The position numbers and the translations under genes are program-made. This document shows positions 9,199-17,146 of a stretch of 64,000 nucleotides of DNA, one piece after another. The notes below the pieces were generated by a model. The model was not told the origin of the DNA and did not search any database. It was given only the letters and a program-made list of their open reading frames with translations. Source of the stretch: Rosistilla ulvae (GTDB lineage Bacteria > Planctomycetota > Planctomycetia > Pirellulales > Pirellulaceae); contig NZ_CP036261.1 of NCBI RefSeq assembly GCF_007741475.1, forward strand, positions 1,426,001 to 1,490,000, in the 5' to 3' direction. Numbering within the stretch: position 1 is the stretch's first letter; every line of letters starts with the position of its first letter.

Positions 9199-9927
9199 TT
9201 AGGTCGTGGTAGGCACTGGCGTTTCATGCGCAGCGGCAGCTTCGAATACGTAGTTGGACATCGAAATGAAATCGAAAACGGGTAATCCCGTCGCCTGGCG
9301 AATCGCGTTCGCAAACGGTGGTAGATCGGTACATTCGAGCACAATTGCACCGACCTGTGCCTGTTGGGCCACGCGGGACATAAGCCCAACAAGATCCTCG
9401 CGAAACTGCTCGATATCGATCTCTTCTTCCGGAGCTCTAAAGATCTTGTTCCATTGCTCGTTCTCTTCCAATCCGATCACTTGCAGGCCGTGCATATCAT
9501 GCACACCGACGCTTGCAAAATGACGCGATGTCAACGAACTGCCGCTGGCCGTGACAACGGCCAGCGTTTTGCCGGGCCCAAGCATCGCACGGGCAAATGG
9601 GATCTGCAGAAGGCTGGATGTGAAGACAGGCACGTCCAATGCGGCAGCGATTTCTTGCTGGAAGATCGCGTTAAATCCACAACTGGTCGTGATCGCTTTG
9701 GCACCAAGTTCGATCAACTCCTGTGCCGCCGTAATCATTGCTTGCACTATCCGAGGATCGGGCGACAGAACAACCGACTGCAAGTTGGCTCCTGGCACTC
9801 GACGAAACAACACCGGATAGCTGTAGGAATCCGCGTTGGTGCTGTTGCCAACCAGCGTTTCCAGCTGCTGAAGCCCTCGGGGGCAACCCGCTTGCTGCCA
9901 ACATAAAACACCCAACGCACTGTTCAT
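9199..9927 (-). CDS. Aspartate/glutamate (hydantoin)-type racemase family protein
   Basis: 242 residues, cytoplasmic. The two-cysteine racemase architecture is visible: C83 in TTSCGFN and C199 in VLECTDLPPF, each in the expected loop of one of two pseudo-symmetric domains. Members are cofactor-independent racemases for Asp, Glu or hydantoins, or maleate isomerases. ATG at 9927 is preferred over GTG at 9942 because GAGG lies 7 bases upstream. It starts 14 bp after the DUF1559 stop, which suggests co-transcription. Across the promoter region lie an opine-type dehydrogenase and an antiporter, so amino-acid or opine metabolism is the likely context. The substrate is not predictable from sequence alone. 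Confidence 0.78.
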   Translation of the reverse strand: MNSALGVLCWQQAGCPRGLQQLETLVGNSTNADSYSYPVLFRRVPGANLQSVVLSPDPRIVQAMITAAQELIELGAKAITTSCGFNAIFQQEIAAALDVPVFTSSLLQIPFARAMLGPGKTLAVVTASGSSLTSRHFASVGVHDMHGLQVIGLEENEQWNKIFRAPEEEIDIEQFREDLVGLMSRVAQQAQVGAIVLECTDLPPFANAIRQATGLPVFDFISMSNYVFEAAAAHETPVPTTT

Positions 9928-9941
9928 AATCGATCCTCGCA

Positions 9942-10880
9942 CTAATATTCGCCAATCACCTTGCCATCGTTGCGGCTGGCGAGATTTTCATAGGTGCGAC
10001 CGTCGATGTTCTCTGTGATGAATCCAACCGATCCATCGGCCTTCACAAAATGTGCGCCGCCGGGATGAAAGCTGCTGAAGTTTGCGGTACTCGCCCAGCT
10101 TGGGTTGGTCCCGGAAGTCGCATTGATCAGCGTCCCGATCCGAGCGTCAAAGTAGACGCCACCCCATCGATTGGGGCCATAATTTCCGACCCAAACGCCG
10201 GCATTTTTGTTCAGCGACTCCACTTCCCCAACGGCAAATGTATTGCTGAGTCCATCCAGGATGTCACGGAAACGGACCTTGCTGTTGCCAGCAAAAAGCC
10301 CATTAAACTGCGAACTTTTTGCATTGGAATCATGGTAGCCGCCTCCTGCACTAGAGGTCGAAAAACCACTTCCAAACACGCCGACGTAGTTGGTTTTCGC
10401 ATGTCCACCACGCTTCGTGTTGATGCTGGGGCCAGGATCCGACGGACATTCGAAGACAGACAATGGCGTGGTCGTCTGCACGGTCGTCACTGTTTCGGTG
10501 GTGCTGCCGCGATGTTCATCCAGTGACTTCGTATTGACTTCCAACGCGTCAAACAACGGCGACTGTTCAATTGCAGGCAGGATAAAAACCGACCAGCCCC
10601 AACCCGCTTTCGCGCTCGACTGCGAACTTGAATGATCGATCAGTCCTGGTGGAAGTTTTTGATAAGTGTCGTGGTAGTTGTGCAGCGCCAGTCCAATCTG
10701 TTTTAAATTGTTCGTGCAACTCATCCGTCGAGCGGCTTCACGAGCCGCTTGCACAGCGGGAAGCAACAGTCCAACCAAGATTCCGATGATGGCAATCACC
10801 ACCAACAGTTCGACAAGCGTAAAACCCCGTCTTTGGGAAGGGCAGGAGCAAGGAACACGTTTGCAGGTTGTCATTGGCAT
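9942..10880 (-). CDS. DUF1559 protein with prepilin-type N-terminal methylation motif
   Basis: About 312 residues. The type IV pilin-like leader RRGFTLVELLVVIAIIG is followed by the hallmark DUF1559 segment (AVQAAREAARRMSCTNNLKQ, then LALHNYHDTYQKLPPG). The C-terminal part has the usual F.S.HPGGAHFVKADGSVGF pattern. The family is hugely expanded in Planctomycetota and is thought to form pseudopilin-like cell-surface components; no molecular role is proven. I chose ATG at 10880 (second ATG at 10874) over GTG at 10916 because the leader is then 14-16 residues before the G-F-T motif. It is the first gene of the leftward arm, facing the operator-like dyads. Confidence 0.85.
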   Translation of the reverse strand: MPMTTCKRVPCSCPSQRRGFTLVELLVVIAIIGILVGLLLPAVQAAREAARRMSCTNNLKQIGLALHNYHDTYQKLPPGLIDHSSSQSSAKAGWGWSVFILPAIEQSPLFDALEVNTKSLDEHRGSTTETVTTVQTTTPLSVFECPSDPGPSINTKRGGHAKTNYVGVFGSGFSTSSAGGGYHDSNAKSSQFNGLFAGNSKVRFRDILDGLSNTFAVGEVESLNKNAGVWVGNYGPNRWGGVYFDARIGTLINATSGTNPSWASTANFSSFHPGGAHFVKADGSVGFITENIDGRTYENLASRNDGKVIGEY

Positions 10881-10961
10881 ACCTAAATAGTTCGTCGGAA
10901 AACAATGGATAGACACATCCGCAACCTATACAAATCCGTTTGGTTTGCGTGACGCATGAAT

Positions 10962-11107
10962 GCGAGTTCGTATCGCTAACTCGCCTGGACAAATCAGAGC
11001 AGTCGATGTTGCAAGCTTAGGATTGCAAGTCCTGCATTACAATGATAAATTTGCGCAAAGCGATAGCCACTTTGCGCACGTGAAGAACTTTGGGAATTTT
11101 GCCAAAG
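10962..11107. promoter_or_regulatory. Cluster of operator-like inverted repeats in the divergent intergenic region
   Basis: The 305 bp between the leftward DUF1559 start (10880) and the rightward regulator start (11186) hold three dyads. GCGAGTT (10962-10968) pairs with AACTCGC (10978-10984). TGCGCAAAG (11052-11060) pairs perfectly with CTTTGCGCA (11070-11078) across 9 bases. CTTTGG (11088-11093) pairs with CCAAAG (11102-11107). The right arm of the second dyad and the left arm of the third also form a direct repeat (ACTTTGCG / ACTTTGGG) 18 bp apart, the kind of spacing AraC-type proteins use. The adjacent regulator is the obvious candidate binder (inference). Confidence 0.5.
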
Positions 11108-11185
11108 ACCGTTTCTCATATAAGCATCTGCAAGTACTCTCGCTCTTACACGATGCTTCTTTAATTGCCTTGAGCCGACGCAACG

Positions 11186-12379
11186 ATGGCAGAACAGCAA
11201 ACCGATCCTGTACCATTTCGCGGTGAGCGCTCGGTGGCGATTTTGTTTGATCCGGAAGGGACCTGGAGCCTCGCCGCGATTGAAGGTATTGCCGAATACG
11301 CCAAGCGACATGGAGGCTGGAGGTTGTTGTGCGCGCCGCGAGATGCACAAGGCAAGCTGCAACTGCCACCCGGTTGGCGAGGCGACGGGATCCTGTCGCG
11401 GTTCCTTTCGCTGCAGGCGCGTCGTCAGCATTTGAGCTACAAGATTCCAATCGTTGACTTAGAAACCATTACCCCCGGAACCTACAATCCGTTGATTGCC
11501 AATGTCGTAACGGATGACGAAGCGCGTGCCGACTTGATCGTCAAACACCTGCTGTCGCTTGAACGCGACAAACTCGCTTGTTTCAATCCCCCCCACCCAC
11601 AGTACTCCCAAAAACGTTTTGAGCAGGTTCAAAAGAAATTGCGAGAAGCGAGGCAGACGTGTGAACTGTTCTGGAAGTACCGCGACAAGACGTGGTTCAA
11701 ACACGACTGGGAGACGCAACAGGATTTGATCAAAACCTGGCTGACGAAACTGCCACCCAAAACGGGCGTGTTTGCTGCCGATGGCCGACAGGGACGCCTG
11801 ATCACCGAGTGGTGTCACTTCTTAAAGATCAGTGTGCCCGACGATGTCGCAGTTCTCACGGGAGACGATGACGGCCTGTTGAGTTCGATTTCCAGCCCAC
11901 CATTGTCTGGAATCGTGTTGGCTGCAAAGCAACACGGATTTGAGGCTGCGGCAATGCTTGACCAAATGATGGATGGTGCCGATGCACCTCGGGAACCGAT
12001 CCGCATCAAGCCCTTGCATGTTGCCGTTCGCCAATCGACAGACATTTTGAAATACGAAAGCCCGGAGATCGTGCAAGCGATCCGTTTCATCCGCCAGAAT
12101 GCCAGTTTGGGAATCAACGTCTCGGATGTCTTGAATCACATACCGATTTCTCGACGCTCGCTGGAACAACAATTTCTTGAGACGATCGGCCATACGCTGG
12201 GACACGAAATTCGAAAAGTTCGATTTGAACAAGCGCAGACGCAACTGGCAAACACCGACATGACAATCGAACAAATCGCAGCATCCTGTGGATACTCCAG
12301 CGCATCGCAATTGTGTCGCAGTTTCCAAAAGACGCTGGGTGAAACGCCACTTTCCTACCGCAAACGAATGCAACACTAA
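11186..12379 (+). CDS. XylR-like transcriptional regulator (LacI-type ligand-binding domain + AraC HTH)
   Basis: 397 residues. Residues ~15-275 form a periplasmic-binding-protein-like sensor domain of the Peripla_BP_3 type. Residues ~295-395 form a two-helix AraC/XylS DNA-binding domain (DMTIEQIAASCGYSSASQLC, then RSFQKTLGETPLSYRKRM). Proteins of this architecture, such as XylR, bind a small ligand and activate a nearby catabolic operon. Here the gene precedes the opine-type dehydrogenase by 41 bp on the same strand and diverges from the DUF1559-racemase arm, so it probably controls both. ATG at 11186 is used, although its Shine-Dalgarno sequence is weak. Confidence 0.88.
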   Translation: MAEQQTDPVPFRGERSVAILFDPEGTWSLAAIEGIAEYAKRHGGWRLLCAPRDAQGKLQLPPGWRGDGILSRFLSLQARRQHLSYKIPIVDLETITPGTYNPLIANVVTDDEARADLIVKHLLSLERDKLACFNPPHPQYSQKRFEQVQKKLREARQTCELFWKYRDKTWFKHDWETQQDLIKTWLTKLPPKTGVFAADGRQGRLITEWCHFLKISVPDDVAVLTGDDDGLLSSISSPPLSGIVLAAKQHGFEAAAMLDQMMDGADAPREPIRIKPLHVAVRQSTDILKYESPEIVQAIRFIRQNASLGINVSDVLNHIPISRRSLEQQFLETIGHTLGHEIRKVRFEQAQTQLANTDMTIEQIAASCGYSSASQLCRSFQKTLGETPLSYRKRMQH

Positions 12380-12420
12380 ACCCTTTGCCAACAAGACAGA
12401 GCAACGAACGAGGAAACGTT

Positions 12421-13503
12421 ATGCAAATCGCTATTTTGGGTTCGGGCAATGGTGGTTGCGCCATGGCCTTTGATTTTTCCCAGCACGGACACACCGTGCG
12501 GATTTTCGACTTTGAGCAGTTTACGGAAAACACGACCGCGATCAGTCAAAATGGCGGCATTCACAGCGAAGGCCAATTGGAAGGTTTCGCGGCAGTGGAC
12601 TACGCCGGAACGGATCTCGCCCACGTGCTCGATGGAGCGGAGATGATCTTTGCGGTGGGGCCGGCATACAGCACGGGGCCGTTTGCCGACGCATGCAAGC
12701 CGCACCTGCGATCGGGGCAAATGGTTGTGATCTGCCCCAGTTCCTGCGGCGGCAGCTTCGAATTTGTCAAAGCGTCCGGGATCGATCTGGAAAACGATGG
12801 GATCATTGTCGCCGAAACGTCGACCCTTCCGTACGCTGTGCGAATCACCGAGCCAGGGAAAATCCGCGTCTTCCTCAAGCTGAAAGCTGGCGTTTTCCTG
12901 TCGGCCTATCCAGCCAAGCACACGGCTCAAGTGCTGAACCGAATCAGCGATGTCTATCCCTGCATCGCACCTGCGACCAACGTGCTGCAGACCAGCTTGC
13001 AGAACGGAAACCCGGTCATCCATCCCGCGGTCACCCTGCTGAATGCGGCGTTGATCGAACGAACCGGCGGCGATTTATTGTTCTACGAAGAGGGAGTCAC
13101 GCCCGCCGTTGGACGTTTGATGGCTGCGATTGACGAGGAACGAATTGCGATCGGCAACAAGCTGGGGCTGAAGATCATTCCCGATCCGGAACTCGGCTGC
13201 CTGCAAGGTTACATGCAGGTCGCCAACTACGACGAAGGCTTCTCGACCGCCCGGGGGTTTGCGGGGATCAAGGCACAGCAAAAGCTCGACAACCGCTACT
13301 TCCAAGAGGACGTTGGCTTTGGTTTGGTTTTCCTGAAGTCCTTGGGGGAACAACTGGATGTCGATGTCTCCAACATTTCGGCGCTGATTCGGGTCGTCTC
13401 GGTGGTGATGGATCGCGACTATCTGGCCGAGGCACCGCGGACGATGAGCCGTTACGGATTGTCGAAACACTCGGCCGAGGAGCTGTCCGGGGTGTTGGCG
13501 TAA
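12421..13503 (+). CDS. NAD/NADP octopine/nopaline (opine) dehydrogenase family protein
   Basis: 360 residues. The N-terminus is a Rossmann dinucleotide-binding motif (AILGSGNGGCAMAFDFSQHG), followed by the family's helical C-terminal substrate domain (conserved NPVIHP and a GY.QV.NY segment). Family members interconvert N-(carboxyalkyl) amino acids (opines) with an amino acid plus a 2-oxo acid. ATG at 12421 is chosen because GAGGA lies 7 bases upstream; an in-frame upstream extension to 12385 has no support. The antiporter starts 70 bp downstream. Direction (opine synthesis or breakdown) and substrate are not determinable here; the neighbouring racemase and transporter favour catabolism. Confidence 0.85.
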   Translation: MQIAILGSGNGGCAMAFDFSQHGHTVRIFDFEQFTENTTAISQNGGIHSEGQLEGFAAVDYAGTDLAHVLDGAEMIFAVGPAYSTGPFADACKPHLRSGQMVVICPSSCGGSFEFVKASGIDLENDGIIVAETSTLPYAVRITEPGKIRVFLKLKAGVFLSAYPAKHTAQVLNRISDVYPCIAPATNVLQTSLQNGNPVIHPAVTLLNAALIERTGGDLLFYEEGVTPAVGRLMAAIDEERIAIGNKLGLKIIPDPELGCLQGYMQVANYDEGFSTARGFAGIKAQQKLDNRYFQEDVGFGLVFLKSLGEQLDVDVSNISALIRVVSVVMDRDYLAEAPRTMSRYGLSKHSAEELSGVLA

Positions 13504-13573
13504 CACCAAACAACCGACACCGCAGGTTCTCGGTGGCGGAACAGATTGCAACGAATGAAAGGCAACCAGCCTC

Positions 13574-15001
13574 GTGGGTACTGAATTAGAGATCGGATTT
13601 TTGTCGTTGCTGCCTGTCGTGGTTGCGTTGGCTGTTGCCTTTGTTCTGAAGGACGCCGTCCTGTCGCTGTTGTTTGGATCGATTGTCGGCGTCGTTTTGG
13701 CGGGCTATGACCCGATCACTGGGCTGGCCCATCTGCTGCGGGAATCGCTCGGAAACGACGACTTTATCTGGGTGATGCTGATCGAACTGTCGGTCGGCAC
13801 TCTGATCGCGTTTTACATTCGCGTTGGGGCGATGCAATCGTTTACCGATTGGGCGTTAAAGAGAGTTCGCTCGCCGCGGTCAGCGACCGGTTTTGCGTGG
13901 ATCTTGGGTGGTTGTGTCTTCTTCAGCGACTACTTCAGTCCATTGTTCAGCGGGCCGATCACACGACCGTTGACCGACCGCCACAAGGTCTCGCGGGAAA
14001 TGCTTGCCTACATTCTCGATTCGGGCAGTGCGCCGATCTGCACCCTGATCCCGATCAGCGGTTGGGCGGTCTACATCGCCGCACTGCTTCAAGGTTATGG
14101 TCCTGTCGAAACGGCCGAACAGGGCATGGCGGTATTCATTCAATCAATTCCCTACAACATTTACGGTTGGCTGACCGTGATCATGGCGGGGCTAGTCGCA
14201 TTCCGGCTCTTCCCCAACTTCGGACCGATGCGGAAAGCGGAGTTGCGGGCGCAGACAACGGGCAAGGTGCTCCGCGACGGCGCGACACCACTCACTGGAA
14301 TCGAATTCGACATGATCCCGCCAAGCGATCGTGGCAAACCCAACCTGCTGCTCTTCTTCCTGATTCCGAATCTGATGATTGTCGGCATTTCATTGGGGAC
14401 GTTTTGGTTCACCGGTTCGACAAAGATCCTCGAAGCGTTCCTGGCGGCGATCGCCTACATGGCAATTGCGATGTCGCTTGGCAAACACTTTACCAGCACG
14501 AAAGACGGCATGTCGGTGGCGCTCAATGGCATGAAAGCTGTCTTGCCAGCGGTTCTCATTCTGGCGGCAGCCTACTGTATCAATTCGATCTCGAAGTCCC
14601 TGGGGGCTCCCCAGTTTGTACTCTCGGCCGTCGAACCGTGGATGACAGCCAGCCTGTTGCCTCTGGTAACGTTTGGGACCGCTGCGTTGATCTCGTTTTT
14701 CACCGGCACGTCGTGGGGAACCTACGCCATCATGACTCCCTTTATGATGCCGCTGGCGCTCGCGATGGCGGGCGATGTCGTTTCTGGCAGCGTCCTTTTG
14801 ACGATTGGATCGCTGACCGGAGGCGCGCTATTTGGCGACCACTGCTCGCCGATCTCCGACACCACCAGCCTGGCATCGTTTGGAGCGGGAGCGGATCACA
14901 TGGACCACGTCACCACGCAACTTCCCTACGCGCTGCTGGTTGCGACGTTCGCCGCAGCGGCGTACCTGACACTGGGATATTGTTACATCGACGCGAGCTA
15001 A
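13574..15001 (+). CDS. NhaC-family Na+/H+ antiporter-like membrane transporter
   Basis: 475 residues with about 11-12 hydrophobic segments and family features (FFSDYFSPLFSGP, SGSAPICTLIPISGWAVYI, FFTGTSWGTYAIMTP, then GALFGDHCSPISDTTSLAS). NhaC relatives exchange Na+ for H+, or Na+/H+ for small organic anions such as malate/lactate. Beside an opine dehydrogenase and a racemase it may import a carboxylate or amino-acid derivative (inference). The start is GTG at 13574 with GAAAGG 11 bases upstream. The stop is followed 4 bp later by a fossil of a haloperoxidase gene. Confidence 0.85.
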   Translation: MGTELEIGFLSLLPVVVALAVAFVLKDAVLSLLFGSIVGVVLAGYDPITGLAHLLRESLGNDDFIWVMLIELSVGTLIAFYIRVGAMQSFTDWALKRVRSPRSATGFAWILGGCVFFSDYFSPLFSGPITRPLTDRHKVSREMLAYILDSGSAPICTLIPISGWAVYIAALLQGYGPVETAEQGMAVFIQSIPYNIYGWLTVIMAGLVAFRLFPNFGPMRKAELRAQTTGKVLRDGATPLTGIEFDMIPPSDRGKPNLLLFFLIPNLMIVGISLGTFWFTGSTKILEAFLAAIAYMAIAMSLGKHFTSTKDGMSVALNGMKAVLPAVLILAAAYCINSISKSLGAPQFVLSAVEPWMTASLLPLVTFGTAALISFFTGTSWGTYAIMTPFMMPLALAMAGDVVSGSVLLTIGSLTGGALFGDHCSPISDTTSLASFGAGADHMDHVTTQLPYALLVATFAAAAYLTLGYCYIDAS

Positions 15002-15004
15002 AGA

Positions 15005-15070
15005 ACCAACGCCGGCCGCGCGATCGGTACTCAAGCCGCTGCTAACATGCTGCGTCCATTGAATGGCTAG
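15005..15070 (+). pseudogene. Fossil 3' end of a vanadium haloperoxidase gene
   Basis: These 22 codons read TNAGRAIGTQAAANMLRPLNG and stop. The intact gene at 5318-7174 ends DTGRAIGTQAAATMLRPLDG and stop, and the DNA is closely similar too. Nothing else of the gene survives, and the fragment begins 4 bp after the antiporter stop. It is a remnant of a second or formerly larger haloperoxidase copy. Confidence 0.82.
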
Positions 15071-15266
15071 CACCCGGAAAACGAGGGTGGGTGCGATACG
15101 TCACCGTCGCAGATTTCGTAAACGTGTCGCCTGGAGCCCGAGTCCGCGGCGGGGCAGCAGGCGAATTGTTGTCGTCGAATCTGGGGGCTGAGACGCGCGG
15201 GGACGCGTCGTTTTGCCGTTTCTTAGACCGTTTGCAGCCAGATCGGCTGAAGCCTTCACTCCGGCG

Positions 15267-15878
15267 CTAGGTCTGTGGATACAAATGATCCAGACACAAC
15301 TGGGACCAGATTTCGAAATGGTCGCGTTGGCTGATCAGCTCCGCCAGCGGTGCGAAGCCCGAATCGACGAGCCCCGATTCGTTGTTCCGGACGTCAGCCG
15401 ATTCCATTTTCATCAGATGGACGACCCCCAAGTGAACTCGGCCGACAGCGGTCGACGGGTCGTAGATCAAACCGACGACCTGTTCTTCGTACTTCGATTC
15501 GATCACCAGTTCTTCGTTCAATTCCCGCAGCATTCCGGTCCGATACAAGTCGCTGCTGTCGGCGTCTTCCGACGAGATGTGCCCGCCGATCCCAACGCTT
15601 CGCTTCGCGTGCAATCGCTTTTCCCCTTGGCCGCTGCCACGGGTGTAGCGAAACAGATGCACCTGGCCTTCCGCATCGGTCCACTCCAAGACGACATAAG
15701 GAATCAATTGCTTGAACGACGGATCCTCTTCCATCTGGCTGCGTGGTTGAAAGCTCAACTGGTCGCTCGCCAACAGCGGCTTCAGGTAGCGGTCGACATC
15801 GGGCTCAAAGCCTTCAAACGCTCCCAACGCTTCGATCACCGAAGTCGGGATAACAAGGATCTGCTCTTCTGTACTCAT
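15267..15878 (-). CDS. Nudix-like hydrolase family protein
   Basis: 203 residues. The central part resembles a Nudix box: GIGGHISSEDADSSDLYRTG followed by MLRELNEEL, i.e. a G...E...RExxEE pattern with a slightly longer loop than the canonical G-x5-E-x7-RE. It then continues with the usual beta/alpha elements (GLIYDPSTAVGRVHLGVVHL). Nudix enzymes cleave X-linked nucleoside diphosphates; the substrate is unknown. The open frame extends to 16256 but would overlap queA, so ATG at 15878 (MSTEEQILV) is preferred. It starts 32 bp after queA and is probably co-transcribed with it. Confidence 0.7.
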   Translation of the reverse strand: MSTEEQILVIPTSVIEALGAFEGFEPDVDRYLKPLLASDQLSFQPRSQMEEDPSFKQLIPYVVLEWTDAEGQVHLFRYTRGSGQGEKRLHAKRSVGIGGHISSEDADSSDLYRTGMLRELNEELVIESKYEEQVVGLIYDPSTAVGRVHLGVVHLMKMESADVRNNESGLVDSGFAPLAELISQRDHFEIWSQLCLDHLYPQT

Positions 15879-15910
15879 CGATTGATTCCTAACAATTGGA
15901 TTGGTCGTGT

Positions 15911-16963
15911 CTAAATGATCAGCATCGCGTCGCCGTAGCTGAAAAAGCGATACTCTTCGGCGATCGCCGCGGCATACGCTTCCATGATCAGTTCGCGTCC
16001 GGCGAAGGCACTGACCAGCATTAACAGCGTGCTCTTGGGAAGATGAAAGTTGGTGAGCATGCGATCGACAGCTCCAAACTTGTACGGCGGGCGGACAAAC
16101 AGATTTGTCATGCCAGTCCAGCCAACCAGTTGATCGTTTTCCGCGGCGACGGTTTCCAGCGTCCGGACCGAAGTCGTCCCGACCGCCAGAACGCGGCCGC
16201 CAGCAGCTCGGGCGGCGTTCAATTTCTCTGCCGTCTCGGCGGAGATGCTGGCCCACTCGTAATGCATCTCGTGCTCGTCGAGCGTTTCGGTTTGCACGGG
16301 GCGGAAGGTGCCGATCCCGACGTGCAGCGTGACCGCATGCGATTGAACTCCCTTGGCCTGCAATTGCTTCAGCAGTTCCGGAGTGAAGTGCAGCCCGGCC
16401 GTCGGCGCGGCGATCGATCCGGGATCGCGAGCGAAGACCGTTTGGTAAGTCTTCACATCGTCATCGACCATCTGCCCTTCGCGGATGTACGGAGGCAGCG
16501 GCACGCGGCCGAAGCGTTCCAACAATTCAGCCGGTTCGCCATCGCTACCCGGTCGCACGGCAAGGTGTCCGTCGGGCAGCCGGGCGATCACTTCCAAAGT
16601 CTCCACAGGTCGCGCGTCGCGATCTTCCAACGTGATCGATTCGCCGACCTTCAACTTGCCGCGAGTCCGGCTGAGGATCTCCCACAGCCCGGTCTCGTTG
16701 TCTTTGCGGACGAACAGTCCCTGCCAGCGGCCGCCGGTTTGCGACCGCCGCCCGACCAATCGCGCAGGGATCACGCGGCTGTCGTTGAAGACCATCACGT
16801 CATTCGGCTCGACAAGCGACGGCAGATCGCGAACGTAATGATGTTCGATCGATCCGCTGCGGCGGTCGACGACCATCAAACGGGCGTCGGCGCGTTGGGA
16901 CAGCGGATGTTGCGCGATCAGCTCGCGGGGCAACTGGTAATCGTAGAGATCGAGTTCGCTCAC
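15911..16963 (-). CDS. queA: S-adenosylmethionine:tRNA ribosyltransferase-isomerase
   Basis: QueA transfers and isomerises the ribosyl group of SAM onto 7-aminomethyl-7-deazaguanine in tRNA, making epoxyqueuosine at the wobble position. The family signatures are clear: LYDYQLPRELIAQHPLSQR at the N-terminus, VFNDSRVIPARL, GSIAAPTAGLHFTPELL, LHVGIGTFRPV, HEMHYEW and TNFHLPKSTLLMLVSAFAG. The frame runs up to a TTG at 17020, but GTG at 16963 (VSELDLYDYQLP) gives 350 residues, the usual length. No clear Shine-Dalgarno sequence precedes either start. A 23-nt perfect palindrome lies 66 bp upstream. Confidence 0.95.
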   Translation of the reverse strand: MSELDLYDYQLPRELIAQHPLSQRADARLMVVDRRSGSIEHHYVRDLPSLVEPNDVMVFNDSRVIPARLVGRRSQTGGRWQGLFVRKDNETGLWEILSRTRGKLKVGESITLEDRDARPVETLEVIARLPDGHLAVRPGSDGEPAELLERFGRVPLPPYIREGQMVDDDVKTYQTVFARDPGSIAAPTAGLHFTPELLKQLQAKGVQSHAVTLHVGIGTFRPVQTETLDEHEMHYEWASISAETAEKLNAARAAGGRVLAVGTTSVRTLETVAAENDQLVGWTGMTNLFVRPPYKFGAVDRMLTNFHLPKSTLLMLVSAFAGRELIMEAYAAAIAEEYRFFSYGDAMLII

Positions 16964-17028
16964 AGGACTTGGCTTGGCTGGAGGCTTCCGTTGGCTGCGT
17001 TGGCGTGCCGCCCTGGCCAAGTTCTGGC

Positions 17029-17051
17029 GCAGTCCCGCCCGGCGGGACTGC
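17029..17051. repeat. 23-nt palindromic hairpin between sulfatase and queA
   Basis: GCAGTCCCGCC (17029-17039) and GGCGGGACTGC (17041-17051) form a perfect 11-bp stem with a single central base. It sits after the sulfatase stop and before the queA start, both leftward genes. There is no T-run, so it is either a dispersed palindrome or a weak or Rho-dependent termination/attenuation structure. Confidence 0.5.
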
Positions 17052-17146
17052 TTGGTCTCTTATAAGAAAAAGGACCTAAGAATCGTCGTCGGGGCTGGAA
17101 GCGGTGGCACACAACCCCAACGAATCAAGAGATTTAGCAACCGGGA

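Noticed and set aside
15213-15914. 233-codon plus-strand frame opposite the Nudix-like gene
   Set aside because: The minus strand carries the Nudix-like box and sits in the queA operon; the plus frame has no motif.
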